A stretch of DNA of 36,340 bases from Singulisphaera sp. GP187 (GCA_945868575.1 CAMBMH010000023.1:1-36340); one strand, 5' to 3'; counted from the stretch's first letter, positions 25,751-35,006 are shown. Numbers and translations: made by a program. The notes: generated by a model not told the origin, from the letters alone.

Positions 25751-26872
25751 ATGAACAATTTTCCCGACATAGCCGACCTCCAAACCCTTTTGGTGGCATG
25801 CCTTGGCGCTGTGGCATGCGCCCTGGGGGGCGCTTTTCTTGTGTTAAGGCGCCTGAGCCTTTTGGCCGACGCAATCAGTCACAGCATCCTTCTGGGAATC
25901 GTCCTGGCCTGGATATTGGTCAGGGATCTCGGCTCTCCCTTTTTGCTATTGGGCGCGACCGCCTCGGGAGTGTTCGCTGTCTGGTTGGTGGAATGGTTTC
26001 AGCAACGGGCTGGTATCAAGGAAGATGCCGCAATGGGGCTCGTCTTCCCGGCTCTTTTTTCCGCCGCCGTGGTCCTGATCAGTCAATTGGCGCACAGTGT
26101 CCATCTCGATACCGACGCGGTGATCAATGGGCGGCTGGAACTGGCTTTTTTGGATCCGCTCATCGTGGGAAATACACCTATTGGGCCCCGTTCCGCGTGG
26201 ATATTGGGCGGATTGGTTGCGCTTCAACTGATCCTGCTTGCCATTTTTTTTCATCCACTTCGAATTGTCTGGTTTGATCCGGCATTTGCCGCCTCGATCG
26301 GAATATCGCCCGTGCTTTTTCACTGGTGTGTCACAACAACAGCCTCTTTAACATGTGTTTCCGCCTTTGATGCACTTGGATCGATCCTGGTTGTGGCACT
26401 GATGGTTGGTCCGGCATCATCGGCTTTGCTTTGGGCCCGGCAACTTTCGGGAGTCCTTGTACTTTCGGTGCTATTTGCTTTGGTTTCCGCCACGCTTGGG
26501 TTTGTCACCGGGGCAATCCTGGATGTATCGCTGTCGGGCATGATTGCTGTTTGCACAGGAGTGGTTTTTGGAATCAGTTGGTTTGCGGCACCCGAGGATG
26601 GGTTGGTGGCCCAATGGGCGCGAAAACGACGCCAGGTACTCGAATTCCGGATTGGTTTATTGTTGGTCCATTTGAGCACGCACGAGGATGGGCCAGATAG
26701 CGACGAGGAGTGCCGCTATGATCGTTTGACCTCCCACCTGAAATGGCCGGAAACACTCGTGACGGATGTAACCAGTGACGCCCTCAGGCGTGAACTTCTC
26801 ATCGAAGAGAAGGGCCTTTTGCGCTGCACGCTTCGTGGCCGCGATTTGGCCAAACACCTTTCAAGCAATTGA
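25751..26872 (+). CDS. Mn/Zn ABC transporter permease with C-terminal winged-helix-like extension (TroD-like)
   Basis: A protein of 373 residues from ATG 25751, 5 bases after the TroC-like stop. Residues about 1-280 are an ABC-3 permease (VLRRLSLLADAISHSILLGI; FDALGSILVVALMVGPASSA). After the last helix about 90 soluble residues follow: RQVLEFRIGLLLVHLSTHED, then RYDRLTSHLKWPETLVTDVT and GLLRCTLRGRDLAKHLSSN. The helix-turn-helix plus wing pattern resembles DtxR/MntR-type domains. The extension could sense or regulate, or simply be a structural tail. The frame is open further upstream to 25316, but that stretch overlaps the previous gene and is not permease-like. The gene ends the mnmA-importer run. 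Confidence 0.9.
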   Translation: MNNFPDIADLQTLLVACLGAVACALGGAFLVLRRLSLLADAISHSILLGIVLAWILVRDLGSPFLLLGATASGVFAVWLVEWFQQRAGIKEDAAMGLVFPALFSAAVVLISQLAHSVHLDTDAVINGRLELAFLDPLIVGNTPIGPRSAWILGGLVALQLILLAIFFHPLRIVWFDPAFAASIGISPVLFHWCVTTTASLTCVSAFDALGSILVVALMVGPASSALLWARQLSGVLVLSVLFALVSATLGFVTGAILDVSLSGMIAVCTGVVFGISWFAAPEDGLVAQWARKRRQVLEFRIGLLLVHLSTHEDGPDSDEECRYDRLTSHLKWPETLVTDVTSDALRRELLIEEKGLLRCTLRGRDLAKHLSSN

Positions 26873-26898
26873 GGATCTCAGGGTTTCCGGACACTTGC

Positions 26899-29784
26899 TC
26901 AGGGTGCTATTACAAAAACCATACCCGAATAGCGTGAGCCGCCTGGACCATTACTCCTCAAAGCTCCCGGTTCTTTTTTGTCCGGACCAATCGACCAAAG
27001 GATTAGGGTGCCAGGAACGAGCGGGATTTCCATCTGCCCGGAATCAGGCACTTGTAGACTATCCGCAAATCCACCCATACCTGCCGAAGCGCCTGGAGGC
27101 ATACCAGCGACGGCCATACCCGGGGCACTATATCCTTCACCTGCTCCTGCGTGCCTATCTGAGCCCGATTTGTCCGGCGCCACTTTCAAAGGCTGGACCG
27201 CCTCGAAAATCCGGAAGCCGAAATCCGCCTGAGAGTAGGAATCTTTGGGAACCTCCTTGAGATACGCGGGAGACAGTTCGTTCAATGCCTTGGGCCAAGA
27301 ACCTTTGGTGACGCGAAAACGCTTTAGAGCGATGGCGGTTTTGGCAAGATCATTAATTGTCTCAATCACCTGGCTTCGTTGTTCAATGGAAAGGAACTTA
27401 TTCGGTCTCTTTGAGTTCCATGTGTTGAGGTGCCAAAAAGGAATCAAGTCCAGATCGTAATCATATTGTTCCTGGGACCCAAATCGGTCGGTGGGAGGAT
27501 TGGAGGAGAACCAGTAATTGATCAACTTCCGGGACCTCTCCATTTCCCAGGGAGCCGAGAGAGCCAAATCCACCATCTGCCAATAGGCGGCAATCCATGG
27601 CTTTTCCGCAATATGTGGTCCAGAAGAATAGATTTTGCGCCAAATGCTTTTGTTTTGATTGGATTTCCGGGAAATCCAAAACCCGATTTCCCTGGTCATC
27701 GGTTTTACTTTTTTGATTCGGGCACCCGCTTTTTTCAAAACACCGGCCAAAGCAGCCAAACCTGCCTCGGTGGGTTTGTTATGCATTAAATGATAATCGA
27801 TCATCTGATACGCAAATCGTTCCAGTAAATCCCCATTATTAAAATCTGGTTCGTGCGATTTGTGCCTAAGGCATTCACCCAAATAGAGGATCCTTTCAAT
27901 CTCATTGGCAAATTTTTCCTCCGAACCTTTTGTACCACGGGAAACTTCCCAAAGAGCGGAAATGCCACGGGATTGCATTTGCATATTAAAATTTTGTGAC
28001 TGATATAGCCAAACCAGGGGCTCTGAAACTACCCGATCAGCCTGATTAGCCCCGAAAAAGGTGAACAATTCATCGGGCACTTTCCATTCCCCCGCCAACT
28101 CTCCGGAGTTTTTGGGAGCGACTTCCTTCAGATATCGAATTACCTTCTCAGGCCAGCCGGAAACGGGAATGTTCAACAGGGTTTCGGTGCTTTCGGGCAG
28201 GAATTGAAATTGTGCGTTCGGACCAATTCCCCTTCGATTGTCCACCAAGTGACGACGGACCTCATCTTCCAATTTTGGATTTTCATTCTTGATTGCCTGG
28301 GAAATCTCATCGAGGGAAAAGGGATCCTCGGCTTGGCCCCTTGCGGGATACAATCTGCTTAAAATCCCAAAACCACAAAAGAGGCCCACACAAACCACCA
28401 TCAAGCCAAATGATGTTGGTCCCGCCGTCGAAAGGTATTGGCTGACAAACCCCCGATAAAGATATCTTCCCAAGCCCCAATACACCGCGACCAGCCCAAG
28501 GACCCATAAAAGGGAAAGTCCACCCCCTACAAGCGCGGGAATCCAAACCAATGAGACAAGTGCACCCATACCCCAGGAAACAACGAAAGCGACAACAGAA
28601 TTTTCCAGGAAAAAACTGCACCAAAGGGCGGTTCCAAAGCCTGCGCAAAACCAAAGGCAAATATAAGAGGCAACTGGAATGTACTGACCAATTCCTGGCC
28701 AAAATATCTCAAGAACTTGTTGATCCGGCCCTTGATAAATAATCCCCCTGTATGTTGCGGCAATACCCAATGGCAAAATGGGGACAATATTCACAACCAA
28801 ACCCAGTAGGAAAGCTGGAATCGCCCGAAGATCCAAAAGAAATGGCCGAAAGGCTCTCATCGATCCATGTAGCTGGCCAGGGCCGTTTTGATCCTTTGCC
28901 AAGACACAAAGCCCGCTAACCACCCCAATGGAAAGACTCCAAATGGGCCAAACCAGAAATGATTCCGGGAGCATAAATCCAAGAACAAGACCAATTGCGG
29001 TCATGATCAGTAAAGGACGCGACTGTCCCTGTCCCGAAAGCCAAAAGAGCCTTAGGGCAGCTTTTACAATGGAATTTTGTGTGACTTTAGGAATCCCAAA
29101 TTGACGGGAAATCTCAATAAAAACCCAAAACAAAGGCAAGACAATGGATACTGCCAAACCGGAAATCAAATAAAAGTTACCCATGGCAACGGAAAGGGCT
29201 CGCTCGGCCCGGAATGTTTTGGCAAGCATGTCCACGAGGAATGCAAGGAACATATCCATTACAAGGATCGAAAGGCCCGCCGCGATCAATCCCAAAAGAC
29301 CGTTACCAAATCCTCCAAAAACCGTCCGCGAACGGTGTACTCCCCATTGGCCCCACCCCGTTCCCATCAAACTGACAACCAGAAGGAAGACCACAGTTAC
29401 CGGTTCAACCAGGTTTTCCTTTGGTGCATAGACCAAAAGCCAAAAAACACCCCACGCCCCCACAAGGGCCAATTGGGAGAGCATTGCAAAAACATTTCTT
29501 GCCAACCAGATTTTCCAGAAAGGCTCGGGAAGCGAATCCAACCAGGCCGATACCCCATTTTCCTTGTCCGAACCCAAAAAAAGCGACCCCAACAAAAGGG
29601 CAATTCCGGGTGCCAAAAGGAGAATGCATAATCCCGTCGCCTGGCCTGTGCGCATCGGCGTATTGCCGGGTTCAAAACCCATCAGGGCTCCGACACCGAT
29701 CATTAACCCGATTCCGCCAACACATAGCGTTAGCAAGGTGGGGAGATGCTCACGGGTGTCCTTCCAAAGAAGTGAACGGATCAT
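26899..29784 (-). CDS. Large ABC-2-like membrane permease with soluble and pseudopilin-G-like C-terminal region
   Basis: A 961-residue protein whose ATG overlaps the ATPase stop by 4 bases. The first about 490 residues hold some 12 hydrophobic helices in two blocks; MIRSLLWKDTREHLPTLLTL is the usual N-terminus of ABC-2-type permeases. Residues about 490-830 are soluble and helical without known motifs. Near the end, ALKRFRVTKGSWPKALNELS, PAYLKEVPKDSYSQADFGFR and GTLILWSIGPDKKEPG match the pattern of the GspG pseudopilin C-terminal domain, interrupted by a Gly/Pro/Met-rich insert (AGEGYSAPGMAVAGMPPGAS). With the ATPase and GntR regulator it forms an export or envelope-stress system of unknown cargo. 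Confidence 0.85.
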   Translation of the reverse strand: MIRSLLWKDTREHLPTLLTLCVGGIGLMIGVGALMGFEPGNTPMRTGQATGLCILLLAPGIALLLGSLFLGSDKENGVSAWLDSLPEPFWKIWLARNVFAMLSQLALVGAWGVFWLLVYAPKENLVEPVTVVFLLVVSLMGTGWGQWGVHRSRTVFGGFGNGLLGLIAAGLSILVMDMFLAFLVDMLAKTFRAERALSVAMGNFYLISGLAVSIVLPLFWVFIEISRQFGIPKVTQNSIVKAALRLFWLSGQGQSRPLLIMTAIGLVLGFMLPESFLVWPIWSLSIGVVSGLCVLAKDQNGPGQLHGSMRAFRPFLLDLRAIPAFLLGLVVNIVPILPLGIAATYRGIIYQGPDQQVLEIFWPGIGQYIPVASYICLWFCAGFGTALWCSFFLENSVVAFVVSWGMGALVSLVWIPALVGGGLSLLWVLGLVAVYWGLGRYLYRGFVSQYLSTAGPTSFGLMVVCVGLFCGFGILSRLYPARGQAEDPFSLDEISQAIKNENPKLEDEVRRHLVDNRRGIGPNAQFQFLPESTETLLNIPVSGWPEKVIRYLKEVAPKNSGELAGEWKVPDELFTFFGANQADRVVSEPLVWLYQSQNFNMQMQSRGISALWEVSRGTKGSEEKFANEIERILYLGECLRHKSHEPDFNNGDLLERFAYQMIDYHLMHNKPTEAGLAALAGVLKKAGARIKKVKPMTREIGFWISRKSNQNKSIWRKIYSSGPHIAEKPWIAAYWQMVDLALSAPWEMERSRKLINYWFSSNPPTDRFGSQEQYDYDLDLIPFWHLNTWNSKRPNKFLSIEQRSQVIETINDLAKTAIALKRFRVTKGSWPKALNELSPAYLKEVPKDSYSQADFGFRIFEAVQPLKVAPDKSGSDRHAGAGEGYSAPGMAVAGMPPGASAGMGGFADSLQVPDSGQMEIPLVPGTLILWSIGPDKKEPGALRSNGPGGSRYSGMVFVIAP

Positions 29785-30650
29785 ACTACCGCCTCCTCTT
29801 GGGCACCCAAAAGCACCTCGTACATCTCTTCCAAACCAATCGGTTCAAACCCGTGGTCCGCGTTGATTTCGGCGGTTTCATGACGAAGCACGATCCATTC
29901 CGACCAAGGGCCATCTTTTCCCTGACGGAGGATTTTCCCAACAGAGGAAATATTAAAAGCAGGCTCTCCACGCTGCCTGAGTCGGACCAACCGTCTTTTC
30001 AGATCGTCCATAGACTGATTCAAAATCACCCGGCCACCCTCTATGAACACAATCTGACTCGCAACCCTTTCGACCTCGGCAAGATTGTGGCTGCTGATCA
30101 GAACCGTCTTTCCCTCTCCTGCCAAATCCACCATCCCGGAAAGGAAATCTCGCCGAGTGAACAAGTCCAGTCCACTTGTCGGCTCATCAAGCAAAAGCAC
30201 CTTCGGACCCATGGCCAAGGCAAGGGCCAAGGCAACCTTGGCGTATCCACCCTTGGACAAGGCGGACAGCTTTACGGAGGAATCGAGTTTAAGTCGTTGG
30301 CAAACCTTCTGAAAATTCGCCTCAAATCCTGGTGGATAAAAACCCGAAGCGAACCAACCCGTGTTGGCCACAGTCATCCAGTCGTAGAATTTTGGCTTTT
30401 CGGCAACATAAGCAACCTGCAAGCGAAGTTCACTCGCTCCTTTCCAGGGGTCCAGGCCCAAAAGTGAGGCCGATCCTGAATCGGGTTGCTGCAAACCGGC
30501 AAGGATTTTCATCAGGGTGGATTTCCCCGCCCCATTAGCGCCTAATAGCGCGCAGACCGAACCAGCGGGAACGGCAAGGTCAACCGAATCAAGGGCCAAC
30601 TTACCCTTGTACGATTTGCGAAGGTTTGTAATTTCGATGGCATTGGACAT
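29781..30650 (-). CDS. ABC transporter ATPase (ABC-2/YtrB-like)
   Basis: A 289-residue ATPase. Walker A GANGAGKST, signature LSKGG (short form, as in this export group), Walker B KVLLLDEPTSGLD and switch HNL in ISSHNLAEVE are all present. The last about 70 residues (LKRRLVRLRQRGEPAFNISS) are the small C-terminal domain common to ABC-2 exporters. It starts 3 bases after the GntR stop, and its stop overlaps the permease start, so the three genes are one translationally coupled operon. Cargo unknown. Confidence 0.92.
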   Translation of the reverse strand: MSNAIEITNLRKSYKGKLALDSVDLAVPAGSVCALLGANGAGKSTLMKILAGLQQPDSGSASLLGLDPWKGASELRLQVAYVAEKPKFYDWMTVANTGWFASGFYPPGFEANFQKVCQRLKLDSSVKLSALSKGGYAKVALALALAMGPKVLLLDEPTSGLDLFTRRDFLSGMVDLAGEGKTVLISSHNLAEVERVASQIVFIEGGRVILNQSMDDLKRRLVRLRQRGEPAFNISSVGKILRQGKDGPWSEWIVLRHETAEINADHGFEPIGLEEMYEVLLGAQEEAVV

Positions 30651-30653
30651 GAC

Positions 30654-31037
30654 TTATTCCGCTCCCATTTGGTTCATGATTTCCCTGACCAACCGCACCA
30701 GATCGGCCCGGCTCATCCCCGCCTGTTCCGCTTCTACAAACAATTCGCGCACCCGATCGCCTAGAAGGCTTTCCCGTTTTTCCTTGCAAATCCGGGGAGC
30801 ATCCGCGGTAACCTCCATGCCGATTCCACGACGGGCCACAATAATCCCGGCCCGTTCCAACTCGCCGTAGGCATGAACGATCGTATTGGGGTGAACCAAA
30901 ATGCGTTGGGCCATGTCCCGCACACTGGGAATTCGCTCGCCTGTGGCTGGATCGCCCGCCGCTATGCGGTAAATCCAGTAGCGCTCTATCTGTTCAAAGA
31001 TGGGCACCCGTGAATCGGGACTAAGGTTAAGTGCCAT
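30654..31037 (-). CDS. GntR-family regulator, YtrA type
   Basis: A protein of 127 residues from ATG 31037, with GGAGG seven bases upstream; a GTG at 31058 is upstream of that site. Residues 1-75 are the GntR winged helix: SRVPIFEQIERYWIYRIAAG, ERIPSVRDMAQRILVHPNTI and HAYGELERAGIIVARRGIGM. The short about 50-residue helical C-terminus without a ligand fold is the YtrA subfamily, whose members usually repress the ABC operon they head. It heads such an operon here. A promoter and a CTAG-N4-CTAG repeat lie directly upstream, which suggests autoregulation. Confidence 0.92.
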   Translation of the reverse strand: MALNLSPDSRVPIFEQIERYWIYRIAAGDPATGERIPSVRDMAQRILVHPNTIVHAYGELERAGIIVARRGIGMEVTADAPRICKEKRESLLGDRVRELFVEAEQAGMSRADLVRLVREIMNQMGAE

Positions 31038-31059
31038 TCGCAATCCTCCGTGTACCACA

Positions 31060-31087
31060 ATTCTAGCACACTAGTATTCGCAGTCAA
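31060..31087 (-). promoter_or_regulatory. Sigma-70-type promoter with CTAG-N4-CTAG repeat for the GntR/ABC operon
   Basis: On the minus strand: -35 TTGACT, 16-base spacer, -10 TAGAAT, ending 23 bases before the regulator ATG. The spacer and -10 contain CTAGTGTGCTAG (31063-31074), a plausible operator for the regulator itself. Operator role is inferred from position. Confidence 0.6.
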
Positions 31088-31121
31088 TCCCATTTTCCCC
31101 GTGGATTCCTATCGTTACCCA

Positions 31122-33479
31122 ATGAGTACCTCATCACAACCTGCTGATCAAACACCTTTCCCCACCCGCGAGGAACTCGCCTTCGAGTTCCTGGGCAAAC
31201 TCCCTTTTACACCATATCCCGTTCAAGAGGAGGCCATTCTCGGATGGTATTCGACCGACCAGGGAGTCCTTGTCTGCGCACCTACAGGCACGGGAAAAAC
31301 CCTCATCGCCGAATCCGCCATCTATGAAGCGCTCAAACTTGGCAAATCGCTTTACTACACGACACCCCTTATTGCTCTGACCGATCAAAAACTTGAGGAA
31401 CTGCGCGCTACTGTCGCCCGTTGGGGCTACGGCCCCGAATCGGTTGGACTTGTTACAGGCAATCGATCGATCAATCCCAAGGCCCCCATCCTGGTTGTCG
31501 TCGCCGAAATCCTTCTGAATCGTCTCCTACACCCCTCCGCCTTTCCCATGGGTGATGTCCATGGTGTGGTAATGGATGAATTCCACAACTTCGCGGACCA
31601 GGAACGGGGAATTGTTTGGGAGCTTTCGCTGGCTCTACTCCCGCCCACCGTGCGACTTATGCTTTTGTCGGCGACAGTTGGTAATGCGGGGGAATTCCTC
31701 AATTGGCTAAGCCGTTGTCATAATCGCAAGCTAGAATTGGTCGAAGGTCGTGAACGAAAAGTTCCTTTGAGCTTCCACTTTGTAGCCGATGAGTTCCTCC
31801 AGGACCACATGGAATGGATGGCCAAAGGGGAAGGCGACCAGCGAAAAACCCCTGCTCTTGTGTTTTGTTTTCAGCGTGACGCCTGTTGGAGCACCGGCGA
31901 GATTCTCAAAGGCCAGGATGTCCTCGCGCCGGGAACCCGGGATCCCCTGTTGACCGAGCTTGCCAAGCATGAATGGACACAGGGAGCAGGCCCCAAGTTG
32001 ATCCAAATGCTTCGCCGCGGTGTGGGAGTACACCATGCCGGAGTCCTTCCCCGCTACAGAAAAATTGTCGAGGATCTTTTCCAGCGCAAATTGCTATCCG
32101 TTGTGGTTTGCACCGAAACCCTTGCCGCAGGGATCAATCTTCCAGCCCGCAGCGTTGTCCTGACCAGCCTGGTGAAAGGGCCAATGGGAAAACACAAATT
32201 GATGGATGCCTCAAGCGCCCAACAAATATTCGGGCGCGCGGGACGACCACAATTTGATGACAAGGGCTTCGTATTTGCCATGGCCCATGAGGACGATGTG
32301 CGGATGACCCGCTGGAAGCGGAAAATGGATGGCATACCCGAGGACACAAAGGATCCCGGCCTCATGCGCCAACGAAAAGAACTCAAACGCAAAAAACCCG
32401 ACCGCAATGACAGACAACTTTATTGGACAGACAATCAGTTCCTCCAACTGCAACAAGCGGCACCCACAAGGCTATATAGCAAGGGCCCACTCCCCTGGCG
32501 CCTTTTGGCATACCTGCTGGAGATCTCCCCGGAAATAGGAAAGATCCGGACCGTCATCCGAAAGAGGCTTCTGGACGCGCCCCGAATTGCCGCCCAGGAA
32601 ATTGAACTCAACAAAAGGTTGCTAGTCCTTCACGAGCATGGCTTCATCAAACTCGTCCCCGAGCCACCGGTTCGGGGGCCTGAAGATCCGTTTCCCAAGG
32701 AACCAGCTTCAGCCGACTTTGCACACCCCACGGAAAAGCTCAAATCGATGCTCCACTTCCGGAGTATCCATCCCCTTTATGGCGTCTTTCTGCTCGACTT
32801 TCTACCCAAGGCATCCCCCGAGGAGATTATTCAGATCCTCGAAAGCCTATTGGAACTTTCGCCTACACTCGGCAAATCGGTTCGTGTCCCATGGGGAGAC
32901 CGGATGCCCCCAGGCCCCATGGCGACGGAACTCCTCGATCCCGAATTGGTCCAGCGCGGACTCATTCGCTCCACCGCTCCGGAAGGCGAGGAGGATGAAG
33001 AAGCGGATGTTCCCTTTGATCCAGATAATAGGCCACCCCATTTGGCCGAAAAAATGGCAATGCTTTTCGAGGCCCGCCACGAAGGAGTTCCTGACCTTCA
33101 TGTTCACGCTGTTTGGGCGGCCGGAGAGTTGTTGTTGGGTTATGGTGGCAACTTCAACATGTATGTTCGCAACTGTGACCTTGTTCGCCAGGAAGGGATG
33201 ATCTTCCGACACATTCTCCGGATGATTCTCCTTTGCGAAGAGTTCGATGCCGCCGCGGAAACGCGCGAGGATGCGGCCGGATGGCGCGAGATTCTTGCCG
33301 ATATCGCCACCAAACTGGCCAAAGCCTGTTCCACTGTGGATCCCACCTGCACAGAAGAGGTCCTTGTTACCCAGCCTAACACCGATGTCATTGAAACGGA
33401 AATTGCTCCTCCGGCGGATAAGACCAAACTGCTTCGTGAACGGATCAAAGCCACCTTTGGTGCAGGCCTGGAGGATTAA
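31122..33479 (+). CDS. Ski2-like superfamily 2 DEAD/DEAH-box helicase
   Basis: A protein of 785 residues from ATG 31122. Motif I is CAPTGTGKT (about 52-60), motif II MDEFHNF (Asp at 152), motif III LSATVG, motif V region VVVCTETLAAGINLPARSVV, and motif VI QIFGRAGRPQFDDKGF. The GINLPAR plus GRAGR combination is typical of the Ski2/Mtr4/HelY group, which unwinds RNA or DNA with ATP. The C-terminal about 400 residues (GHPKAS-free, highly charged; LHFRSIHPLYGVFLLDFLP) are a lineage-specific extension. A longer start at GTG 31050 overlaps the promoter of the divergent GntR gene and is unlikely. No terminator or partner gene is obvious downstream; substrate unknown. Confidence 0.88.
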   Translation: MSTSSQPADQTPFPTREELAFEFLGKLPFTPYPVQEEAILGWYSTDQGVLVCAPTGTGKTLIAESAIYEALKLGKSLYYTTPLIALTDQKLEELRATVARWGYGPESVGLVTGNRSINPKAPILVVVAEILLNRLLHPSAFPMGDVHGVVMDEFHNFADQERGIVWELSLALLPPTVRLMLLSATVGNAGEFLNWLSRCHNRKLELVEGRERKVPLSFHFVADEFLQDHMEWMAKGEGDQRKTPALVFCFQRDACWSTGEILKGQDVLAPGTRDPLLTELAKHEWTQGAGPKLIQMLRRGVGVHHAGVLPRYRKIVEDLFQRKLLSVVVCTETLAAGINLPARSVVLTSLVKGPMGKHKLMDASSAQQIFGRAGRPQFDDKGFVFAMAHEDDVRMTRWKRKMDGIPEDTKDPGLMRQRKELKRKKPDRNDRQLYWTDNQFLQLQQAAPTRLYSKGPLPWRLLAYLLEISPEIGKIRTVIRKRLLDAPRIAAQEIELNKRLLVLHEHGFIKLVPEPPVRGPEDPFPKEPASADFAHPTEKLKSMLHFRSIHPLYGVFLLDFLPKASPEEIIQILESLLELSPTLGKSVRVPWGDRMPPGPMATELLDPELVQRGLIRSTAPEGEEDEEADVPFDPDNRPPHLAEKMAMLFEARHEGVPDLHVHAVWAAGELLLGYGGNFNMYVRNCDLVRQEGMIFRHILRMILLCEEFDAAAETREDAAGWREILADIATKLAKACSTVDPTCTEEVLVTQPNTDVIETEIAPPADKTKLLRERIKATFGAGLED

Positions 33480-33667
33480 CCCAAGAACCGACTCTTGCCT
33501 ATTTTCACAAATAGTCACTCCCGCCCAAGCCCCGGGCTAAGGCCGCAAAGTTGCTCAAGGGCCCAATTCCCCTTTTTCCTCCCCCTGTCTCTTGCCCCAT
33601 GCCCCGCCCATGGAACAGAATGGGCCAATCGGTGAATTCAAAGAATCTGGGCAGGGAGGCTCAGCAG

Positions 33668-34972
33668 ATGACGGGCACGGTTTCAGAACAGTCGAATCCT
33701 TCCTGGTGGCAAAATAACGCCTCACGAGTAATTCTTTCCGGCTTCGTCGTTTTCCTTTTGCTCCTTAGTGTCAAATATACCTTCAAGGCATTCGAATCCC
33801 GCTCCGCCATCCAAAGGTGGCAGCCCCAGCTTCTCGATCTTGATCAAGGCGAAGACATCGCCCGCAAATACCAATATCCCAACCCGCCCGTCATGGCGGT
33901 GCTCCTTTATCCACTCGCCAAGATGCCGCCTGTGGCAATGGCCCTGACCTGGTATTACGCCAAGGTCGCGATGGCTTTTCTTGCGGTTTTGTGGACCTGG
34001 CAAATGGTGGAAGGGTCGAACAAACTACCCTGGTGGAGCCTGCTTTTGGCAATTGGCCTTTCGCTCAGGCCAATCATAGGCGACCTCCAACACGGCAATG
34101 TCAATCTCCTCATCCTGCTTTTGTGCGTGTGGAGTCTCAAATTATGGATGGGAGGCAGGGATGTCGCTGCCGGGATCGTGATGGCTTTGGCGGTTTCGTG
34201 CAAAGTTACCCCTGCCCTGTTCATTTACTATTTCCTGCTCAAGCGCTCCTGGTGGACAATGGTGGGTGGAGCCATCGGCCTTGCCCTTTTCCTTTATCCC
34301 GGTTTTGTTCCAGCGGCGGTACTCGGTTGGGATGCCAATCAGACCCAGCTCTTTTCCTGGTTTGATGAAATGGTCAAGCCTTTTGTCATCGAGGGGAAAG
34401 TCACTCCCGAACATAACAACCAATCGGTCCCCGGACTTTTGTTCCGGCTTTTAAGCCACTTCCCTTCGTTTACCACCTATGTCGATGGGGTTTACACTCC
34501 GGTGGAATACCACAACTTCCTCAATTTGGATCCGGTTATTACCAAGCGTATTGTACAAGCCACGATGCTCCTTTTTGCCGCAATGATGGTCCTTTGGTGC
34601 CGCAATTCCCGGTCACAAGCCCAAACCGATGCAGCCACCCGCACCGCAATTGTCGCGGAATTTGGCTTGGTGATGCTTGGGATGCTCATTTTCAGCGAAA
34701 GGACCTGGAAGCATCACGCCGTAACACTTCTTGTACCCTGGATCGCGCTTTCGGCCCGCATGGCACAGATACCCACCTGGAACCTTGAGCGAAAATTCCT
34801 GGTTGCCGTGGCCGTTCTTGGCACAATTCTCATGAGCCTAACCAGCACAGGGCTTTTGCCAGACCGTTTCGCCAAACTTGGCCAAGTCTATGGCGGTTTC
34901 ACTTTCGCATTTCTGCTAATTTCCTGGGGAATGTTTGTCATCATGACCAGCCCACGACAGGCAAAAACCTGA
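33668..34972 (+). CDS. GT87-like (DUF2029) polyprenol-phosphate-mannose-dependent membrane transferase
   Basis: A protein of 434 residues from ATG 33668, with GGGAGG about ten bases upstream. There are roughly ten or more hydrophobic helices. YQYPNPPVMAVLLYPLAKMP near residue 70 is the DUF2029/GT87 signature loop (YPP-type motif before a helix), and ALAVSCKVTPALFIYYFLLK is the second conserved segment, with the K-x-TP motif. Family members transfer mannose from a polyprenyl carrier to lipid or glycan acceptors on the outer face of the membrane. The DPM1-like enzyme at 17738 could supply the donor. A start at 33551 would add 39 Pro-rich residues and is unlikely. Confidence 0.85.
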   Translation: MTGTVSEQSNPSWWQNNASRVILSGFVVFLLLLSVKYTFKAFESRSAIQRWQPQLLDLDQGEDIARKYQYPNPPVMAVLLYPLAKMPPVAMALTWYYAKVAMAFLAVLWTWQMVEGSNKLPWWSLLLAIGLSLRPIIGDLQHGNVNLLILLLCVWSLKLWMGGRDVAAGIVMALAVSCKVTPALFIYYFLLKRSWWTMVGGAIGLALFLYPGFVPAAVLGWDANQTQLFSWFDEMVKPFVIEGKVTPEHNNQSVPGLLFRLLSHFPSFTTYVDGVYTPVEYHNFLNLDPVITKRIVQATMLLFAAMMVLWCRNSRSQAQTDAATRTAIVAEFGLVMLGMLIFSERTWKHHAVTLLVPWIALSARMAQIPTWNLERKFLVAVAVLGTILMSLTSTGLLPDRFAKLGQVYGGFTFAFLLISWGMFVIMTSPRQAKT

Positions 34973-35006
34973 GTCCCGACCTCCCCTCAAAAGCAATAGA
35001 TTTCAT

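Noticed and set aside
29421-30467. Plus-strand frame of 348 codons opposite the ABC permease and ATPase genes
   Set aside because: It crosses the overlap of two coupled genes, has a Pro/Lys/Gln-rich composition and no motif; a shadow frame.
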